NCBI GenBank assembly: GCA_015680685.1
Contig: MNCI01005473.1
Coordinates: 523,289 to 587,288 of the forward strand
Direction: 5' to 3'
Length of the DNA: 64,000 nucleotides
Source: Gnetum montanum
Lineage: Eukaryota > Streptophyta > Gnetopsida > Gnetales > Gnetaceae
Shown in pieces: positions 57,300 through 64,000 of the stretch (position 1 is the first letter of the stretch; every line of letters starts with the position of its first letter). The notes under the pieces were generated by a model. The model had not been told where the DNA came from. It searched no databases and saw nothing but the letters and a program-made list of their open reading frames with translations. Both the position numbers and the translations under genes were made by a program.

Positions 57300-60200
57300 T
57301 ATCTTTGAGCCTCCAAAACAAAAAGAAATTAATAGTTCAATTTTAGTTAAGAGTTATATTACTTTAAGTTGTAGTTGAAAATTGACATCTTTGAGAATAT
57401 GATATTTAACTCCTGAAGAGAGCTTATAGTTATGCTCTTGTTGGAAAATAATTGAACATTGAAGCTTCCAAATCGAGAAAAGAATAAGCAATTAAAGACA
57501 TTTTCAAATGCACATAAAGAGAGTAGACAAAGTAGATTGATCGCCAAGAATAACTTCATTGATGCTTGGTTGAAAGTTTTTACAAATTTTGGATGTCCAT
57601 TTTCAACTATGTTGAGCAATAGGATACTAAAAAAAATATGAAAAAAATAAATCTTCAGTTTTGCAAGAAGAATATTTAGGAGAAACAATTTTCATATGTT
57701 TAAGATGAGTGTAGATACAAAGACCTTGGTGAATAAGATCATAACAAATTTGAATTTTAGGAAAGGTAGGAGCTCTCCATATGCCTTTTATTTTCTTCAT
57801 CCAAAAGTGTGATGATAATTACATTTTCTAGGTCTCATTGAATTTGTTATGAATAAATTTATTCTTTGTAATAATCTTCTAAGCAACTTTGGATTTAAAA
57901 GGGAAAACAAATCTACCATCATTTCAAAAAACATTTGTAAAAGTTTGATGCAAACTATTGTGAACTTTAAATAAATTCTCAAAATTAGAAATTAAATTTT
58001 CAATTTTTTTTCCTCTTTCTATTCAAACCATAGAGGCTAGAAGCTTCATTTTATGTAATCCATTTATCATGCATATATAAACAAAAAATTACAGTGATAG
58101 CATATTTGCTCGAAGTGGTATGCAATCTAGATAAATTAGTAGCCCCAACTCTTTCATTAAAAGGAATCCATCATGAGCTAATGTGCTTAAGCATATTTTT
58201 TGAAACTCTAATATGATTGTAATTCCAATATTTATTGAGCTAGCACCACTTCTACCAAATTTATTTAAGAACTAGAGAACCAGAAATAGAAATGACCTAA
58301 GGAAAAAGAAGTAAAAAATGTTATTAGAAGACCAACTATTATCATTTTTAGGTTTTCCTTATGTAAGTTTGTTAAAATTAGCATCCAAACATCATCTCCA
58401 TTAATGCACTTTGCAATCCATTTTGCTGCAAGAGAAATACCTTGGTTATAACAATTAATAAGGCCAAGTTATTTATTTTTCTTGCTACTAGTGCAAATAT
58501 CCCAACTTTAGAAAATCCTTTTCTATGTTGCTTAGTTGACCAAAGAAACCAATAGATAATACAATCAATTCTATCATAAGAAGTTTTAGAAGGAGCCTAA
58601 CAACAAAAGTAATAAACATGAATTGGTTGAAGTATCTACTTAATAACTAAAACTTTGCTAATAAGGGTGAGCTTTATTTTCTTTCCATTTATCAAGCTTC
58701 TTTTTAATTTTATTAACCACATAATTCCACAAAATAGTAAGATTAAACTCAAAAGAAAAGGGTATTTCTAAAATTTAGAAAATAGAATCAATTTTCAAGG
58801 CTTGAAAGTAACCTACTCATCAAAATTATTATTACAATAAATAATAGATTTTTGCCCAGTTAACATAAGATTTAGATAACATGCAGTAATCCTCCACTCT
58901 AGCTAAAAGAGTATTAATATGTTGCAAGACTTGTTAATCTTAAGAAAAGAATATATGTAAAGTGCATGTTAAGGAATTACATATCTTGATCATTAATCGA
59001 AATTCCCTTAATGATATTCCTTTATAGATCATAATGCAAATTATGTGAAATAAAGTTTGCATCAATAATAAAAAGATAAAGAGCTAGAGGACAATCTTAA
59101 TGAATTGACCACTAAAGAAAAAAGAAAGAACTCAATCCAGAATTAGTTGTGACTTAAGCATTAGCATCAATGAGTAGAGTATAGACAAGATGAATAAAAT
59201 AATCACCAAATCCCAGTTTATAAAGATAAGAAAAAAATAAAATTCTATTCAATTTTTTCATAAGATTTAGCATAATATAATAAAAGTAATGTCCTAGTTA
59301 GTATCAATCACTGCATTCTCTCCCAAGCTACAATAACATTATTTAAGATTTATTTGCCTTTAACAAAGCTACTCTACTTAGGTTTGATGATATCTTCTAT
59401 AACCTTCTGAATTTGGCAAGCTATGCATTTAGCTAAAATTTTGCAAGTGTTGTTAAGAAAAATAATAGACCTCAAATTATCAATTTGAGATCACCATTCT
59501 TTCGAAGAACAAAAATCACACCTTTATTAATATTTTTACAAAGAGAAACTTTTTAATGGCTTTTGAAAAGCATCAAAGAGATCATCTCCAATGAAGTTCT
59601 AATGTGTCTTAAAAAATTTAGTTGGAAAATCATTAAATCTTGGAGCTTTACCATCTGCTAAACTAAAATATATTGCTTTGATTTTTTTTGCTATAATTTT
59701 TGCTTTATGAATACTTCAATGTGCTTCTATTTTAAGATGAGGAATATGCATGCTAGAGGCCTAGAAGGATTCCTTGCTAAAAGCTTTAAAAGAAAAAAAT
59801 AAAAGAAAAATGATTTACTAAAAAAATTGTTAATAGTCTTAGGATCTGTAATGATGGAATCATTTATATAAAGTGATTTTAGTTTAGCTGCTTGGTCCTT
59901 TCATTTTAGAAATTTTAAAACTTCCTTGCAAGGTTCATCTTCAATTTTTAGCCAAGTCATGTGACTTTTAGTGAGAATACTTTTGGCTTTAAAAGCATCT
60001 CAACATTGTTTAGCATGATGAGCTTTAGCCAAGGCTATTTGAGTTTCAAAATCAAAGGAATTCTAGTTTCCAAGAATTTACATTTGCTTGACAAATTCTA
60101 TAAGATCTTTTTCAACTTCATACTTATGCTTAGCAAATTTCTTTCCAAACCATCTAGCATAATTTTTGACTCTAGAAGTAGTTTGGTACCACTAATCAAT

Positions 60201-61000
60201 CTAACCAATATCACTATTTTGCATTCTATAAAGACTTTAAAATATTTATCCATTAGGTCCTATAAACTTATTAGCATTCATATAAAAAAGCTTATGCTTT
60301 CAAAAGGAGGAAGAATTAATTCCAGAGAGAAGAATGCTAATAGGAAAATGGTCTTATAAAGTAACATTTGTATGCACATCTACTTTCCTTGTAGGCTTCC
60401 AAAAGTAAACATTAAAGATATAAAATTAATCAAGTTGACAATAAATTTTATCATTTCCATGCTAATAATTACACCAAGTATAATGCTTCTCATTTGAATG
60501 ATGTGGAAATAGAGAGCTAACATTAGAAAGAAAATATTTATTTTTAAAATTACATCAATCTTCTTTTCCTTGAGAAGACATATTAGGAGGATGATCACCA
60601 AGGTTATCTAAATGACTTTCAACTATATTAAAATCACCTCCAATAATCCAAGAAACTTTAGATAGAAATAAAAGATATTTCTAAATATCTAATCAATTTT
60701 TTGAATTATTAGTAGTATAAATATTACAGAGTCCAAAGTCTTCTTTTCAGTATAACAAGTAATTCAAATAACTCTTCTGAGCTTGTCAAAGCTAAAATTC
60801 AAAATTTTTTGAGTTTAATTTTTATTAATTAGAATAGCAACATCACCTTTATTAAGTTCATGAGAAGCATAAAAATAAATGCAATTTTTTAAAATGCATT
60901 TACCAACAAAACTAATATCATGCACTAAAATCTTAATTTCTTGCAAGAAAAAATATCTAGAGATAAATGTTAGCTTAAAAGATACTATTCAACAATCTTT
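57300..61000 (-). mobile_element. L1-type LINE remnant
   Basis: The minus-strand reading shows ILVHDISFVGKCILKN and HELNKGDVAILINK (60,930-60,800), then VSWIIGGDFNIVESHLDNLG (endonuclease GGDFN, 60,595-60,655). The segments leading to RT follow (QIALAKAHHAKQC near 60,030; KNINKGVIFVLRKNGDLKLI near 59,500), then RT-end sequence DCPLALYLFIIDANFISHNL (about 59,110-59,050). The C-terminal part reaches to about 57,360. Stops and frameshifts are dense and no FADD motif survives. A probable SINE head lies to its left at 56,935-57,010. Confidence 0.75.
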
Positions 61001-64000
61001 GCTCGTGTAACACTTTATATTTCTAATCCCCTGGTCTATCTTTAATTGTCTCTTAATGATCTTTGGTTGTTTATCTTTTGGAGGATTTGATTAAATGACC
61101 TTATAAATATTATTTTATACTCCATTATATTTTGTGAAATATTTTATTTATTTCTTAATAAATGTTCCTTTGTTTAACTATGAACTTCTTTTTGAATATA
61201 TTCCTCTTTTGAATTCTTATTTTTAGTATCTGTTAGCATCTTTTGTTAATATTGCTTTATTAAGCTATGTGATTTGGATGTTGCTAATGTCTTGGTATTT
61301 GTTACTAAGAATAGGTTGATAAGATGATGGCATATGCTAGAATTGTTAGTTAAGGATTTTGGAAAATATCATATTTTCTTTAAACTTATTCAAGATCATT
61401 GCTTTTCCTCTCTTATGTAAATGGAAATTTTCCTTTATTGCTAAACTCTTATGTGTATTATTTTGTGTATTGTGGTGTTCATCATGAAGGTTTCGATTAT
61501 GAACCTTTGTTGCCATGTTGGTGGGAAGCTTGTAATATTATATTTATTTGAGAGTTTATATTTCTCATGCATGAATCACTCCTACTCCTTGGTCATTTCT
61601 TCCTCTCTTATGATGATTTGATCTCTTGGTGTTTAGTAGAGTTAGCTTTATATGTTGTAACTTGATTTGTGAAGTTAAAGTAACTAGTTCTAGGTGTGTT
61701 TCTTATTATACTCTTGTTGGATCAATTTTAACATCTTTCAATTTCTATTTTATGAATATCTTTATGCAATTTTATCTTTTTAAATTCAACATGTAATTCT
61801 AATTCATTCTATACTCAATTTCTCGATCTTTTGGTGCCTTTTTGTATGTCTCGAGTGGTATTTCTTAACACTAGGACTTGTGGTATAGGTGCTAGTAGAC
61901 ACCATGAGTTGTGATGTGGTTGTGGTTCTTGATCATGACTTGGCCATGGGTTGTGATCCTTGCTCACAATTGAACCATGAGTTGTTATGTTGTTGATGAA
62001 TTATCTAGTGGTATTTTGTAAGTTAATTGTAAGCCTGTGATTTGGGATGTGCCTCATGCACCTAGTATTTATGGTTTTCATGTACATGATTGAGGTTTCT
62101 ATCTCACAGGTATGCATCCTTGCCTTTTAGTTTCCACTTGTAGGTTTGGATCATGTTTTGGGATTCTTGGAAAGTTTCCAGCTTTGTTCAAAGATCCTCA
62201 AAAGGCTTCAACATGTTCCTGAGCCTCTTAGCTTTTATCTAGAAAATTGAGGGTAGAGTATGGTGGCAGGGATCAGATCAAATGAAAACATTATAAAGTA
62301 TTAAAACCATTAAAATATTTATTCTCTATTTTTTTTGATAAACCACAATGATTCAACCTTACCCAAGGAAGCCACAACTATATGGCATGGTGTTGGACCA
62401 TTGAGGCTGTAACTAAAAGCCATTTTATTGCATGTGTGTGTGTGTGTGTGTGTGACACCTATCCCTTAAGGGATTGCAACATAAGCATTTTCCATGTCTC
62501 TATGTGGGATTCCAATACATGTGTGTTTATTATTGTTGTTTTTATGTAAAGGTAAAATCCATAAACTTATAAAATATAAAAATCCTAAATATTTCTTCAA
62601 CCTCACACCATGGTAACATGAATTTCCCTTTGTATCATATGTATTATAATATCTTTTATATTTATTGAATGCAATGATATACATGAGTGTTCTTGGCAAT
62701 CCACTCAACATTGTCCTCAAAGCTTATGACCATATCACATTGAGACTTGTATGATATATCCCATTNGCTTATGACCATATCACATTGAGACTTGTATGAT
62801 ATATCCCATTGGTCCAAAATTGGTGAGACCCTTATTAGTTGTGGTATATACCATGACTATACCATGGGCTATGGTATCATAGGTGTTTAAAACTTGAGTT
62901 GAGGTTAGCATTTCTCATGTTCTCGCATTCACCAAAACTTATGGTGAGGTCATGTGAGGATCGAGAACTTAGAAGGAGGGGGATGAATAAGTTCCCCAAA
63001 ACAAGATTAAACAAGCACAAAAACCACACTAAATTTTTAGGTGGTTCTCCAGCTTGGGTACATCGATACTTGGAGGGTAGAATGCTTGCACAACTTTGGA
63101 ATTTATTTCTCAAAAAGTGGTTTGAAGGACATCACATCCTGTATAAGCTCTAAGCTTTGCTTTGGAGTGTTTTTTCATTGAGAAACCACTCAATCCTGCA
63201 AGGTCTTAACAAGCTTAGAATGTGGTTTTAAGGATCCCACAACCTTTACAAATTGAGCTCCACTCTAGAGTGTTTTGACGTTGCATAAAAGCTCAATCTT
63301 GTAGGACTTTGACAAGCTCAATCATGATGCCTTTTCACAAGAAGCACATCAACACCAATGGGGCAACAAGAGAGAAATAAAAAACACAAGGAAAGAATGT
63401 AACTTAGATTACAGGTCCTTGTACTTTGAAGCACAATTCTACAATAAATCAAGTAAATGATTTTATAGATGAGGTACACAAGTACAATATACAATGATTG
63501 CTTTGAAAGACACAATTCATGCACAACACTTGTCTACTACCCAAGAAAATGAAGTCTTCTTATAGCCTGAGAGTTTCCAAAATCACCTTGGAATTCATGC
63601 AATGACTATTTAACCACTAGTGTAGATGTCTCCTTTAAGATTGGGACATCTCTCTAGAACTGACTTTAATTTTGGGAAGATGTCTCTCCTAAAAGTGGAA
63701 CATCTATGTGAAGACATCTCTATGGAAATGTCTTCTTTGGAAAGGAGATGTCTCCTATTTTTAGGAGGTGTCTTCTTTGCATGTTCTTCACTTCTACCAA
63801 GGTGTCTTCTGCTTCCTAGAGATGTATTCTCAGCTCTTGAACTTTGATTTCGTAGGCTTTCTCTTGCTAATTTAGTTTTCTCTTGATCACTAGAGCATCT
63901 TCATTTTGATTGTAGTCCTCATACTCATCCATGCTCCCTTGAGTCCTTGTAGTCTCCACTTTGACATCTTAGTTCTTGAGCGCTCATTCATGCCCTATAA
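61001..64000. other. AT-rich region without genes; motif arrays
   Basis: No convincing reading frame or family motif is seen. It holds about four spaced copies of ccatgRgttgtgat at 61,900-62,000, a (TG)11 microsatellite at 62,433-62,454, a 44-bp duplication around an N (62,722-62,810), ccatgggctatggtatcat at about 62,862-62,880, and a cluster of gatgtctcc and agacatctc units in both orientations at 63,625-63,825. The stretch near 62,950-63,060 (gagaacttagaaggagggg, aagcacaaaaaccacact) looks like retroelement sequence but cannot be assigned. Confidence 0.4.
62722..62810. repeat. 44-bp exact duplication around the N at 62,766
   Basis: gcttatgaccatatcacatt and the following 24 bases occur identically on both sides of a single N. 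This is the same pattern as at 18,845: an unmerged contig overlap. Confidence 0.9.

Overview
The window looks like a stretch of a large, repeat-rich seed-plant nuclear genome. The grounds are: one intact plant gene with 15 exons and GT-AG introns up to 4.8 kb; old, heavily mutated Ty3/gypsy elements of the Tat-like and Athila-like types; RTE and L1 LINEs; tRNA-type SINEs; and a small DNA transposon. The slow decay and bloated introns suggest a gymnosperm, but this is inference and the sequence does not name a species. Single N bases at 18,845, 33,652, 35,802 and 62,766 mark assembly joins.

Positions 1-39,435 are a nest of retrotransposons. Element A (Tat-like, minus strand, 3' end off the left edge) runs to 25,050. 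Its gag is split by element B (12,062-21,576), a related element with gag and protease only, complete with both 1.8-kb LTRs. Right of A lies element D (plus strand, Athila-like family), split by element C (26,824-36,491, minus strand, same family, perfect 5-bp target duplication gactt). D ends in its 3' LTR (37,737-38,644), which abuts an older LTR of the same family (to 39,435). The inferred order of insertion is old LTR, then D, then A and C, then B inside A.

The most unusual content is inside element A. Between its protease and reverse transcriptase, on the opposite strand (3,997-8,644), is a decayed gene of about 1,190 codons in about seven exons. Splice sites are canonical at six of the seven introns' donors, and phases match across four introns. 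Its introns, but hardly its exons, carry the same GCTACGC/GCGTAGC motif that fills the element's LTR. I do not recognise the protein. B lacks this gene and all of pol, but keeps the two repeat arrays that flank the gene in A.

Positions 40,480-56,804 hold the one apparently functional host gene: a complete SDN5/REXO5-type DEDDh 3'-5' RNA exonuclease (589 aa). Its large introns hold a SINE with a hAT-like element inside it (intron 6), a plus-strand RTE LINE (intron 10), and a minus-strand RTE LINE with SINEs inside it (intron 14).

Positions 57,300-61,000 are a dead minus-strand L1 LINE. Positions 61,000-64,000 show no gene; they hold short motif arrays of the kind seen in the LTRs here, a TG microsatellite and a 44-bp join duplication.
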